From positions 5,122,630 through 5,186,629 of the forward strand of contig OX638131.1 of assembly GCA_951804985.1 (NCBI GenBank): a stretch of 64,000 bases of DNA, read 5' to 3'. The notes under the pieces are model-generated. The model made no database searches and was not told the origin of the DNA. It was given only the letters and a program-made list of their open reading frames with translations. Below, piece after piece: positions 45,977 through 56,940 of the stretch (the stretch's first letter is position 1; each line of letters begins with the position of its first letter). The position numbers and the translations under genes were made by a program. Source of the stretch: Dryomyza anilis. Its lineage: Eukaryota > Arthropoda > Insecta > Diptera > Dryomyzidae.

Positions 45977-46499
45977 CGTAATTATAGTCTTGTATTTCCA
46001 AATGTTGTTTTATGAATTAAATTTCAACTAAAGAAAGTACTGCAATTAATCTATCAATTCAGCTAAAAATCATTTTTAAAATCACTAAGCCCCATATTGC
46101 ATTTGAATTCCAGTGTTATAAAATAGTATAATTTGAATCAGATATAAACTAAAGAACAAAATATTACATTAATTCTACCATTTAACTCGACAGTTTTTTT
46201 GGTTTTTAAAATGATATTTGTAGTTCATGTTCAATGGTATTTATACTTCATAGGAAACAATCACCTTTATATGAGATATAGACTGAATAAAATGAAATAT
46301 ATTCAAATGAAACATTCGTGAAATATATTTTTTTTTGACAAACTTTTTTTTTTGACACACTTCGTAATTCGAATTTTTTTTTTGTCGAAAAAAATTTTTT
46401 TCGGACAATTTTTTTTTTTCGAAAAACATTTTTTTTGTATTTTTTTTTCGGTTACAAAATTTATCGGATCATTTTTATCGAATAATTTTCTAAAAATAT
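45977..46499. other. AT-rich DNA with poly(T) and TTTTTTTTCG runs
   Basis: 46320-46460 consists of T runs broken by CG or GACA, similar to the complement of 57230-57400. No gene. Confidence 0.4.
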
Positions 46500-46735
46500 A
46501 TATTTTTTTTTAATTTTTTTAAAATTTTTAATATTTATTATGATTATTTTCATCAATATGATGATTCAAATTCATTGTATTGAATATTTTTTTCATATAT
46601 ATAATGAATATATTCATCAATATGTCATTTTATGTGGGTGGTATCAATATGATGAATCTGATAGTTGGCGAAAAAATTCATAATATTTATAAATAAATTC
46701 ATCATATTGATAAAAATAATTTACTCAGGTATAGT
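46500..46735 (+). repeat. CATCAATATGATG repeat family, copy 1
   Basis: Closely matches the reverse complement of 57015-57200: ATTCATTGTATTGAATATTT, ATATGTCATTT, GGTGGTATCAATATGATGA, TAGTTGG.G.AAAAATTCAT in the same order. CATCAATATGATG is itself an imperfect palindrome. The element directly abuts the truncated transposase gene. Confidence 0.65.
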
Positions 46736-47806
46736 TGTCGCCAAATTAAAATTATCAAAAGTAAATATTGTCGCTGGCTTGTTGGCATAGACCATAGACT
46801 TGACGTAGCCCCACAGGAAATAGTCTAACAGCGTCAAATCGCACGACCGAGGCGGCCAATCGACTGAACCATTTCGTGAGATAACACGTTCTCCAAACTT
46901 GGTTTCCAATAAATTGATTGTGGCATTCGCTGTGTGGCTTGTGGCGCCGTCCTGTTGGAACCACATGTCCTCCAAGTTCATATCATCCAATTGGGGACAA
47001 AAATATTCGGTTATCATTGAACGGTAGCTATTCCCATTCACAGTAACGTGCCGGTCTTGATCATCACGGAAGAAGTACGCCCAATGACGCCGCCGGCCCA
47101 TAAACCGCACCAAACCGTAATTTTTTCGGGATTCAATGATGACTCATGGAGTACGTGTGGATTGCTGTCTGACCTATACCGCATATTTTGTTTATTGACG
47201 AAGCCATTCAGCCAGAAATGAGCCTCATCGTTGAAGATGATTTTTCGATGAAAATCGAAACATTTTCAAGTTGTTGCTCAGCCCCATTCACGAACATACG
47301 ACGCTTCTGGTGGTCAAGCGGCTTCAGTTCTTGCGTCAATTTGACTTTGTAAGGATATAGGCCAAGATCTTTTCGCAAAATTCGCCACAAGGACGTCACA
47401 GAGATGCCCAACGCTTGAGAACGACGTGTGAGAGACACATTTGGCTTTCTTCAACTGAAGCCTTAGCGGTAGCAATATTCCCGACACTACGGGCACTTCT
47501 TTGTCTCACTGACACGGGAATATTTTGTACTGTGCCTGTGGATTCATATTTTTCCACTAGACGCTCAATTGTTGATCTGCTAGGACGATTATGACGACCA
47601 TAAATTGGGCGTAGCGCTCTTAACGTTGAGGCCACTGACTCCGAATTTCGGTAGTAAATTTTAATAATTTTGACTCGATGTTGGCTCGTATATCTTTGAA
47701 ATGGCAAACCTTACTGAAGGGAAGTGTCAAAAGAGCGACAAGAAATATGGCGTCGTTTGCTGTCCCTGTCGCTCTACTTTTGTAGCGTCCCATTTGAAAA
47801 ACCCTG
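46721..47806 (-). pseudogene. Broken Tc1/mariner-superfamily transposase
   Basis: Reading from 47707 downward on the minus strand: an N-terminal helix-turn-helix part (PFQRYTSQHRVKIIKIYYRN, SRSTIERLVEKYESTGTV), then SLWRILRKDLGL, the first acidic site FNDEAHFW (about 47240-47215), the second WFQQDGATSHTA, and SCDLTLLDYFLWG with the third acidic residue about 37 positions on. At least three frame changes (near 47440, 47235 and 47065) and a missing initiator ATG (TTG at 47707) make it non-functional. The C-terminus is cut at about 46740. The 5' end shows CAGGGTTTTTCAAATGGGAC next to TA at 47807-47808, probably the terminal repeat; the other end is lost. Confidence 0.85.
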
Positions 47807-48459
47807 TACTTAGTTTCTACCGAAATTATGTTCAAATACCCATCCAATTAAATGCTTAAATTCTGTAATAATTATTTAAAGAGACCCTTTAAAGTTGGCT
47901 AAAGAAAAATTCACAAGAAAATCTAAACATAGTTCCCGTGTAGACTTTTGACTCCCAACCTTTCCCTACAATTCGCTGCGCTCTGTACAAAAAAAAAAAC
48001 TATTATGCGTACCTTTTCCCAACATAAAAATCTTTTATTGCCTACAATATTTTTTTCTCTTTCGTTTCGTTTCGTTTCGTTTTGCTTTGATTTTTTGCGA
48101 TTCGTTTAGGTCTTTTTCGCATTTCTATGCTCATAAAGCTGTATTTGGGGTACCTTGTTGGTTAGAAATATATATTGTAATGTTAAGTTGGCTAGCTCAT
48201 TTGTCTGTCTCACTTGTCTGTCTTACATTGTCTATCCAACTATACGTCTCTAAGTCTGTCCGTGGATTTCATTACTAACAGCTTACACAGCATGTACTAA
48301 CTTCGTGTTTAAACATGGCTCTCAGTCCGTCTCTTCGTTGGTTGTATTAGTCTATAACAACTACAACAACAACATGGCTTAAACAAAACCGAGACCGAAC
48401 TCATTTCAACGCATTCGTGCGACCATTATTCGTTCGTTCATTCATACCATTTGTTCGTC
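47807..48459. other. Non-coding DNA with TTTCG microsatellite
   Basis: Four TTTCG units at about 48061-48080. 48120-48460 is of mixed composition with TCTGTCTG-type words. It may be distal promoter DNA of the exon at 49255. Confidence 0.4.
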
Positions 48460-49254
48460 GTCGAACATAAGTCAGTCAGTCGTATTTCGTGGTCTATGCT
48501 ATGCAAACGTGTCGTGACAAAACACGGCTCGAAACTTGAGACTTTGCGGTTTTAAATATTTGAAAACTTTGCGGTATATTTTAAATAAAAAGTGCAGTTT
48601 ATGTTTATGATAAACAAATGAAATAAATTTTGGTTTGAAACTCTGAATTTAAATTATTAAAAACTATGCGTCTTGTTTTAATTAAAGACTTTTTAGTGCA
48701 GTTTAAATTTAAATTTATGTAAAATAAATCAATGACTTTTTTTAAAGCGAATATCTTGAACTCTAAAATAAAATTGTGAATTTAAATATTTTAAAACTTC
48801 GCGACATATTTGAATTAAAGACATTTTTTTAAAGTTTACATTGAGTTTGACTATAAATAAATGAAAAAAGTATATTTGACAAACAAATATTCAAAAAATA
48901 AACTTGGTTTAAAACTCTACCCTAAATGAACACTTAAAAACCCCCCTACATCCTTCGTATAACAGTTTTGTGTTAGTTTGAGAAGCACTGCAACCTGTCG
49001 CAAGGATACGCAACACCATGCCCACTGCAAACAAGTGGCAACACTGCGAACATTGCTCCCTCGCTCATTAGTAACGATTTTCCACAGTTATCACATTCGC
49101 ACTCTGTGTCGCTCTCTCTTGCGCTCTTGTGCACTGTGTGTTGTCGCTCGCGTTTGACACCCCCAACGGGTCCCATACTCAATACGCGACGCGGCTGTAC
49201 TTCGGTACTTCGTGCATGTGAAATAAGCAGAAAAAGAAGAAGAACTCATTCAAC
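48460..49254 (+). promoter_or_regulatory. Candidate promoter and 5' leader of the 49255 exon
   Basis: 48960-49254 is GC-richer than average and directly precedes a well-placed ATG. The context TCAACATGGGG fits fly start sites. 48530-48900 contains repeated AACT.TGCG.C.TATTT words (48538, 48568, 48659, 48795), i.e. a small set of diverged direct repeats. No TATA box is clear; a start site near the CAGTT or TCAGT strings cannot be chosen. Confidence 0.35.
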
Positions 49255-49693
49255 ATGGGGCTGAATGATTTCGTTGCGCTGTTCTATGGTTCAGCGCAAA
49301 ATCTGCAGACAACAGCTGCTGCTGCTGAAATTGGTGCATCACATTCAGATTTACAAATGTTGAAAAATCACAAAAACTTCCAAAAATTAAAGCAGGAAAA
49401 ATTGCATCTCAGCGATTTTCCCACGCTGCAAACGAGTGAGAAAAAATTGAAATCAAATCAAACGCATCATAAATCCGCAAATTATGTTGCAAGCAATTTA
49501 TTGGCAACATTGACACAGAAGCAGTCGCAGCAGCAACAGAAACAGCAGTCGTCGTTGCCAGTCGCGGGTGCAGCAGCATCGTCGTACAGCGAATTGGATT
49601 TGTATCGAGCGCCAGCACTGCGGAAAAAGTCATTTCTATGGAACTCTTTTCGCATGCCAAGAAGGCAAAAAGCTGCTGGTGGAGCAGGAGGAG
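49255..49693 (+). CDS. Alternative first coding exon (MGLNDF start)
   Basis: ATG 49255 opens 146 codons plus one base to a strong donor, GGAG|GTAAGTG at 49693/49694, phase 1. The peptide begins MGLNDFVALFYGSAQNL, then an Ala stretch, a Lys/Gln/His-rich middle with LHLSDFPTLQTSEKKLK, an opa-type Gln run (QKQSQQQQKQQ), and a C-terminal SYSELDLYRAP ... RKKSFLWNSFRMPRRQK basic-aromatic motif before a Gly/Ala tail. Base composition and codon use look coding. It lies 15.5 kb past exon 33510-33746, on the same strand and with the same phase, so it is probably an alternative start of the same large gene, spliced to an exon beyond the window; a separate gene is the alternative. Confidence 0.7.
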
Positions 49694-51027
49694 GTAAGTG
49701 ATGCTGCGACATCTTCAAAAATCAATTTTCAAAATGTAAAGCAAAAAAAAATATAGTTGGTGGATTTTAAAGGGTTCAAAGTACTCGCGAAATAAACCTC
49801 AATGCGTACTTTTTGTTGGTCTAAATTTTTATGTACTTTAAATTCTACAGAATTTTACTATTCAACATTATGCGTGAAAGTTGCTGAAAACTCATAAAAA
49901 GCATCACTTAAAAATATTAAAAATATTGTCATTATGTGTCCAGAAATTATTATTATGTTTGCCTCTACTTTTTTGGCAGCATCATTAATTCTCACACTTT
50001 TCACTCTCACAAAAGTGCAAAAAAAGACAAAAAACTGTGAACCTTTTTTAACAATAGTCACAATATACTTAATTAATTTTCTACTTCTCTTTTTTGCACT
50101 TCTCTTCTATGATGCGGCAAAACTTGGCGGTTATTCATTAATCTTTGGTATTACTTAGTTCAGACAAATTGCATGAATCATTTGACCCATATTTGTGCAA
50201 TACCAGCATTGAATTTGTTTGTCTTGTATACGAAATTTATGCGGTTTTTATTTACTAATTTGGCTTTTATAATATGGCGTATTTTTAATGTTGTAATCTG
50301 ACAATGTGCCAAGAAATTTCTCGGAAATTTGGTGCTTTAATTATGGAGTTCAATAAATAAAAATTAATTAATAAAAATTATTATATATATTTGGCAGTAC
50401 TCACCAGCTCAAATACTGGTAAGTTTATCGTAGGATTTTGATAAGTCTATACTCGTCATTGAAAACTAGCCAAAAACTGGTAGGTTCCTAGTAGGAATTT
50501 GAAGAGTATATTCCTACCAATAAAACTAGTCAAAAACTGGTCAGTAACTGGTAGGAATTTGATGAGTATATACTCGTCAGTTTTACTTGCTAATTTCTGG
50601 TCGGCAAGTGCGTGACATCGCTTGCGATTTACTTGGCAAGTGATTAGTAAAACTGGCTGGAAACTGGTAGGAATTGTGGCTTGGGTATTGCTATATTTAA
50701 TTTAATTTGAAATGTCTGCGTCCATTTTTGGAAAAATTGATTTATAAAAGTATTAGGATTCTAGCGCTGTTGTTAAATATATATTGTATTTTAAAGATTT
50801 TCAGAATTTCATGTAAGTTATATGTAAAAGTTACGCCACAAATCAAAAAATTTATAACTGGCAAAAGTTTGCATACCAAAATGCCTCAATTCCAGAATCG
50901 CACACCAGGAATTTTTTTTTTTACAATTTGGTTTATTTTTCATATTGAAATACATTAAACACAACAAAAACATCAAAATTCCATATTTAAGGATCAAAAC
51001 TAGCCAAGTCCATATTTGACATCATTA
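49694..51027. other. Intron DNA
   Basis: AT-rich. 50398-50680 has imperfect repeats of AAAACTGGTAGG, AGTAGGAATTTGA and AGTATATTCCTACC/AGTATATACTCGTCA on about 60-bp spacing, a small degenerate tandem repeat. The acidic and hydrophobic open frame at 49934-50158 is not supported as a gene. Confidence 0.4.
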
Positions 51028-51287
51028 TATCATCGTTGTAGAACGAAAAGTCACCAAATACATTTTTAAAATGCCAAATATTCATTTACAAAAATGATTA
51101 TATATCTGTCAGTTTTTAATCGATGATCTCAATTTTTTTACCACAGGATAAGAAAATGTAAATCTATGAATTGAAATTTCAACATTAAAAATACATAAAT
51201 TACTTTTTATAATATTAATCAACAAACTCGAAATTTAAGTTTTTCATAAAAATGTATTTGGTGACTTTTTGTTCTACAACAACGATA
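51028..51287 (+). mobile_element. MITE with TATCGTCGTTGTAGAACGAA ends, copy 1
   Basis: Left end TATCATCGTTGTAGAACGAA and the complement of the right end TATCGTTGTTGTAGAACAAA continue into AAGTCACCAAATACATTTTTA on both sides, an inverted repeat of about 40 bp around 260 bp. A second copy, reversed, lies at 54807-55025. Confidence 0.8.
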
Positions 51288-52044
51288 CCTTCCAGATTAT
51301 AGGAACCTTGATTTGTGGAATATTTTGCAAAAAATTATAAATTTGATTGTTTAGAAAATCCTGTTTGACATTTAACTTTTTAAATTAATTTTTGCCTAAT
51401 ACGTGTTTTTCGTTTTTTTTTTTTCATTTGATTTCGATTTTTGATTCGCAACGCCTCAAATTTAAATAATCCTTTTTTTTTCATGCGAGTCAACTGGAAA
51501 AAGTTACAAGACAACATTTGAAACAAAATTCCATTAAAAAAATAAAGATAAACGATGATTTTTGGGAAACAGACCCTACCGCATTAACACGCATGTCTCG
51601 AAAACCTTCAAGGCTTTCTCAAACTAATTCCTTTAAAATCTTCGACTTTTAATATATATTTTATCGATTTCAAAATGTTATTGAAAGAAATATCGAAATT
51701 TTATTCATTTTCTATTCCATATCGATTCGATTTTGTAAAATGTTTCGTATCGAAAATTATTTTAGAAGGGGTTCATTTCGTATTATTAAAGATTATTGAA
51801 AACGATAATTCGGTCCTATAAACGATATCGTTTCTCTTGCTGTGTACTATAAATTTTCTCTTTTAAGGTAGACATCATTTATAACATTTAAATGTATATT
51901 TTGGAAAGGTTTCCTGAGATAAATGGATGTTTTTATGAATCATACTATTGCAGAAATGTGACCAACTGGATCATTGTTTATCATATATTTCTAAACTGTC
52001 ATCACCCTGCCAAAAGTTCTGTCTGGCTTTACTTTATGGGATGA
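51288..52044. other. Intron DNA with repeat remnants
   Basis: 51660-51845 is similar to 55500-55615 (GAAAACGATAATT.GG, then TATAAACGATA.CGTTTC), another dispersed fragment, and ends CTTGCTGTGTAC like a MITE end. 51885-52040 ends with ATTTCTAAACTGTCATCACC, matching the terminal region of the GGCAGG-ended family. No gene. Confidence 0.45.
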
Positions 52045-52490
52045 CGTTGGAAGATAGATAATGTTAGTTGTAACAACCAACTTCATTTGGCATCAGCAGT
52101 CCAAATGTATGAGTACTGGACATGATTTAAAAAGTCCCGGCTACCAATTTCGGCTTAGTCATGTGCGCTTGTAGAATCGTCAATCTATGCTATAATGGAT
52201 ATATAGATATAATCTGACTGAGGATTGTGGAAATTAGCAGATGTATAAAAATTGATAAATCTTTATTCGGTTTTGACGAACTTTCTACAAATTGGTTGAT
52301 GGATGCATCATTTAACATGTTTGGTTGAAATTTAAAATATTATCATAAACAAACACCTAACTGTTCTAAATAGGTTGTAGTCTAAACTATAGCCTTTTTA
52401 GTTTTGGTTATAAAAACCGACCTAACAGTTGAGGAAACCAAGTAAGTTGGTTGGATCAATCATTTTCTCTTCTGTGTGTGCAATGAGCAG
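52045..52490. mobile_element. Decayed DNA element interrupted by an old SINE
   Basis: GTTAGTTGTAACAACCAACT (52063) is the complement of a string at 11200-11219. The downstream segment to TTTCTCTTCTGTGTGTG (52465-52485) mirrors that locus, which ends TTTTCTGTGTGTAT (11249). Between them about 52089-52250 is a diverged copy of the SINE at 42017-42208. The order implies SINE insertion into or next to the element. Confidence 0.45.
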
Positions 52491-54806
52491 AACAAGAAAA
52501 TAGTACATTTTTTATATCGACGTGTTTAAATTGCTTTTAAACTCTATAACATTGAAGTTTCAGTGATATTCTAATATTTGCATATTATAATATTATATCA
52601 ATAGTAAGAATTAAAGACTTACTAATTAATTTGGAAGTGACTTTCTAAGTTCAAAAACTTACTAAACACATAACGAATACTATTAATAGAAATCTGATTT
52701 TCATTTTATTTTCACATTTTTCATTGATTGTGCATCTAATCAGAGAGCACAATCAAGATCCACTAAATATAGACTACAATCAGCATTTATATAAAATTTT
52801 ATATCCAATAAAACAGCAGGAAACAATAAAAATTTGAATATTCCATTGAAATATCAAACATTTATAGTCAGCATTTTAATGCCAGCGATAATGAGCAGTT
52901 TTTTTTAGTTATTTCCGTTTTCACATAAATTAACGATTTTATGTTCTTAAAGTTCAAATGAAATTAATTTTTATAACTTAATCTTTTTACTAAAATTAAC
53001 TTTAACTTAAAAAAAACTACTGTTTTTTTTATTTGAGTTCTCATGTTTTGTCAACAGCTTTTTATGTAATTTCCGAGAATTGTAAAACCACAAAAAAGTA
53101 CCGCAGTAATCTTCAGATGTACCTTCATTATCGTGGTGATGATGATAGCTCTGCCATGTCCGAGAGCCATTTTATTTTTTGTTTTCTGCATAAATATTTA
53201 TTTAAGCACAGACATTTCACATATCCGTTCACTAATTATATACAATTTCTTTGCAATTTTCACAAAAAAAAAAAACATATTTTTTAAAATAGGTTTTTCT
53301 TGTGGTTTTTTTTTTGCTTGTTGTTGTCCAAATTGTGCGATGTCATAATACAACTTGAAGGTGTGTTGAACTCTTACGTCGTGGTATTTTAAATATTAAA
53401 ACAATCTACATTATTTTGTATAGCTTTTTTTATGAAAAAAAATTGCAAAGTTATAATGAACCTTTTTGTCAAAACTGCTGATTGATTACGTGTGGGAAAT
53501 TTGTGCATTTCTCACAGCTCTCATTAATTTTATGAGGCCCTAAAGCAACAGTTTTAAATTGGTTTTTGTGACTTTATTATTGGTTGTGGTACTTTGGGTG
53601 TTTAAAGTAACAGTTTGTCATTATTGTGCTTTATCTTTTTAGGTGATCAAATAAAACTAAAAGCTTTTTATTTGCGACATACATTTTGCAAAATAACAAA
53701 AACTATTGTATAACAGTTTTTTTTTGGGGGTCTGTTATAGTTTTGTTTAGTAAGAGTTCAAATTTTTTGTATTGTTTTATTTTTTTTGTAATTGTTGCCG
53801 TGTTTAAGCTATTTTTGAACATGTTTTGGAGCCATGCATTTTTTGCACATGCTCACTTTAGTTTAGCTTCTTAATGTCCTCTCGGCCACCGGTTTTTGAG
53901 GCCATTAAGGGGCTCTTAAAAATGGATTTGCTAAATAAAGGAAAAAAGTATTCAAAATGTTTCGATTTTCTGTATTCTCTGAAATAAAAATAGTTTTATT
54001 CTTTTTATCCTTTTCTTCTTATACTTTTTTTGTTATTAATACTTTTTTTGAATATTAATTTTTTTCTTATTCTTTTTTTTTTCATCTTTCCTATTTTTTT
54101 CTTATCCTGTTTTTCTTATATCCGATTTTGTTATTCTCATTCCTTTTATCATATTCTTATCATTTTTTGATTTTCTCCTTCTTCCGGTTATATATACAAC
54201 AACAAGAATAACAAAAAAATGTAAACAATATGGCGCAACACTTTTGCTCTGGGAAAAACCCCCAAGTATCTGTTTTGCCGATGAGTCATCCCGAATATCC
54301 TGGCATTGCACGTTGTTCTCGAAGTCGCTTTGTCTCTTTTTCTCGTGCATGTGATGCGTGCGTGTCCTTTGTTGCGTCACGTTATTGTTATTGCAATGCG
54401 TTGCATAATAGCGGTAAAAAGTGTGACACAGTGACACTCATTGGGGCACAAACGATGGCAACTGTTATAAATTACAGTCAGTGCTAAACTGTTGTACAGG
54501 GTGCTCTGTAAAACATGATTTTTTTTTATAAAACTTTGTTATATTTAATTTGTTTGAATGAATAGTTCAATATTATGAAGTTTTTGATTGAAAACACAGT
54601 TTTTTCTCATATGACTGATTTATAAATATGAATTATTGAATTATAAATAGATATATTACATCTTAAGAGAAATGTTAAACAAATTTTAAGTTAATATATT
54701 TTTGTATATAAAAAAATAAACAAAAAAAATATAAATTTATATATCGATTTTTTTATGTTTTTTTTTTCATTTCTTTAGAATAAAAATTTTTTTCACAAAA
54801 ACTATA
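52491..54806. other. Intron DNA
   Basis: AT-rich, with T runs at 53700-54120 (TTCTTATTCTTTTT words). 54220-54490 is less AT-rich and open on both strands, but no homologous protein or usable splice set is seen. Nothing is called. Confidence 0.4.
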
Positions 54807-55025
54807 TATCGTCGTTGTAGAACGAAAAGTCACCAAATACATTTTTATGAAAAAATTAAATTTCGAGTTTGTTGATTAGTATTATAAAAAGTAATTGATG
54901 ATTTTTTATATTTTCTTATCAGGTGTTAAAAAAAATGAGATCATCGATTAAAAATTCACAGATATATAAAGATTTTCGTAAATCAATATTTGGCATTTTG
55001 AAAATGTATTTGGTGATGACAACAT
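54807..55025 (-). mobile_element. MITE with TATCGTCGTTGTAGAACGAA ends, copy 2
   Basis: The left end is intact (TATCGTCGTTGTAGAACGAA). The interior AATTTCGAGTTTGTTGATTA and AATATTTGGCATTTTGAAAA are the reverse complements of matching parts of 51028-51287, so the copy is inverted. The right terminal repeat is truncated after ATGTATTTGGTGA. Confidence 0.75.
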
Positions 55026-56940
55026 ATTATTCAAAAAATAAATTTCTAAAAAGTTTTTTTATTTTATATAATATAAAGTATATATTTTTTTTAAGACCAC
55101 GTAATTAATGTTCAAAAACAATTTTATTGAAATCAATGGAAAATACATGGCCTGAACCAAGCCCGACCCTACGTAGTTTACTCTGCTCTCAACAGAACCA
55201 CGCATTACAGAAAGAATTCGTTCTTCAGTCGCACGATACGTTTGTGGAACAATCTCCTTACGTTTGTTTTCCCCAACAGTTTTGATATTGGCAAGTTTAA
55301 AACTTCATCTTTCCTTCATTTTTCGAGAATCTTCTACTAGTTTCGTGAATGACGCATGCTATTGGCATCCGTCTCTATCTAACACATAACTTAGCATAAT
55401 ACATAATAAAAATTTCAGAAAAGAACATTTTTGAAAAACATTTATTTTTTATTTTGTTTTATTTTTTAGTCTTTGTTTTTAATACAAATTTATTTCACAG
55501 AAACTTGTCTGATAAACGAAATTATCGACAATGAAATCTTCTTCGATTGTATATTATAGAAAACGATAATTTGGCTTTATGAACGATACCGTTTCGACAT
55601 GCTTTAACATAAGCATATCGTTCATTGCATATTTTGACTGTGACACAGTGTTATTAATATAAAAAAAGCACATACTCAAGTGTTTCATTAATAAAAAAAA
55701 CAAATAAAAAATACTAATTATTGCTTTTAAATTCTCAAGTACCTTCTGTCCGTCAATTCATGTACCATAATGGAAATTATGCAAATTTCTGATTTGTAGA
55801 TACATTTTGACATATTTCAATATGTTTTATATTCCATTAATTTGCTACATAATGCCTACAAAACAGTTGAAGCACTTGACTAATGCGATTCTAAATCAAA
55901 ACTAATTTTACTGTGTTTTCTATTTTATGCAAATGACTTCAGCTGTAAGTTTTGTATCTCAAATCCTTGAGCTCTGTGATCTGTAGCGCTGCCCCAAGAT
56001 CTTTGTTTTCATTTGAAATATATGTCAGTGACAAATCTAAAGGTAGTGGCTAGGGTTCGTTAGTAATAATGCAAAAATCGTAAAAACACATAGCTGGTAA
56101 TGAAACCATAATTATACCCCTTTTCTTACTACCTTTAATGTCTTAAAAATCTTTCAATGCTTTTTTTTTGTTTTTTCCGAAATGCAAACTTTCATTTTCC
56201 TACCTACTACTTTTTTTTCAAGCTACCTTTATTGAGACTTCATCAATATTATTATTATTACTTACTACATTTGTTATAGCCGTTGTTGAAGTTTTAGGGT
56301 TCAGTGATCTTTGATTATTATGGATTCTCATTATACACGCTTTATTTAACTTTTCTTTTCTACTTTTTCGCCTTTTTGTCTGCTTATTTTGCTGCTTATT
56401 TTTCAGCATTATGGCCAACACAAAAAGAGTAGGTGGCAATTGGCTATTATTACTGTTTTTGTTGAAATTGCATTTGTTTGGCCAAATTATTATAGTTTAT
56501 TAAGTTGTTAGGCGATGCAGCAAAAAGAAATGTGTGGCCTCCTCTTTTTGCGAAAATAAAGAAAGTGTTTTTTGGTAATTATTTTCAAGTAGTTTTAAAA
56601 AGTTTAAGAGTCGCTGAAGTTTTCTATAGCAATAAAAATGCAGGGATGGCCCTGCTGCTGGTTCAAACAAGAAGAAGTACAAAGTAAGAATTATGAAGGT
56701 CTTAAATTTTATGCTTTTATTTATTTGTTAAATACTGCTTACTTTATGTGCTCTTTTATAATCTAAATTTTTATTTGTTTATTTTGAAAATATAATAATT
56801 TTTTTTTTCAATAAATTAATTGATTAATTTTTTTTTTTGTTTGGGATTTTTTTTGAAATAAACAAATTTGTTAAAAAGAAATTGAAAAAAAAATGTTTAA
56901 AATATTTTTTTTTTATAAATGAAAAGTAAAAAAGTAATTA
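55026..56940. other. Intron DNA
   Basis: 55130-55380 is of mixed composition without a usable frame. 55500-55660 carries the AAACGATAATT repeat fragment and a GCATATTTTGACTGTG fragment of the CACTACTCAACAC family. No gene. Confidence 0.4.

Noticed and set aside
47620..47847. 75-codon minus ORF before the transposase
   Set aside because: Off-frame reading through the terminal repeat and 5' end of the transposase relic.
49409..49718. Minus-strand ORFs of 78 and 83 codons
   Set aside because: Antisense to the 49255-49693 exon; the Cys run is the complement of the Gln-coding repeat.
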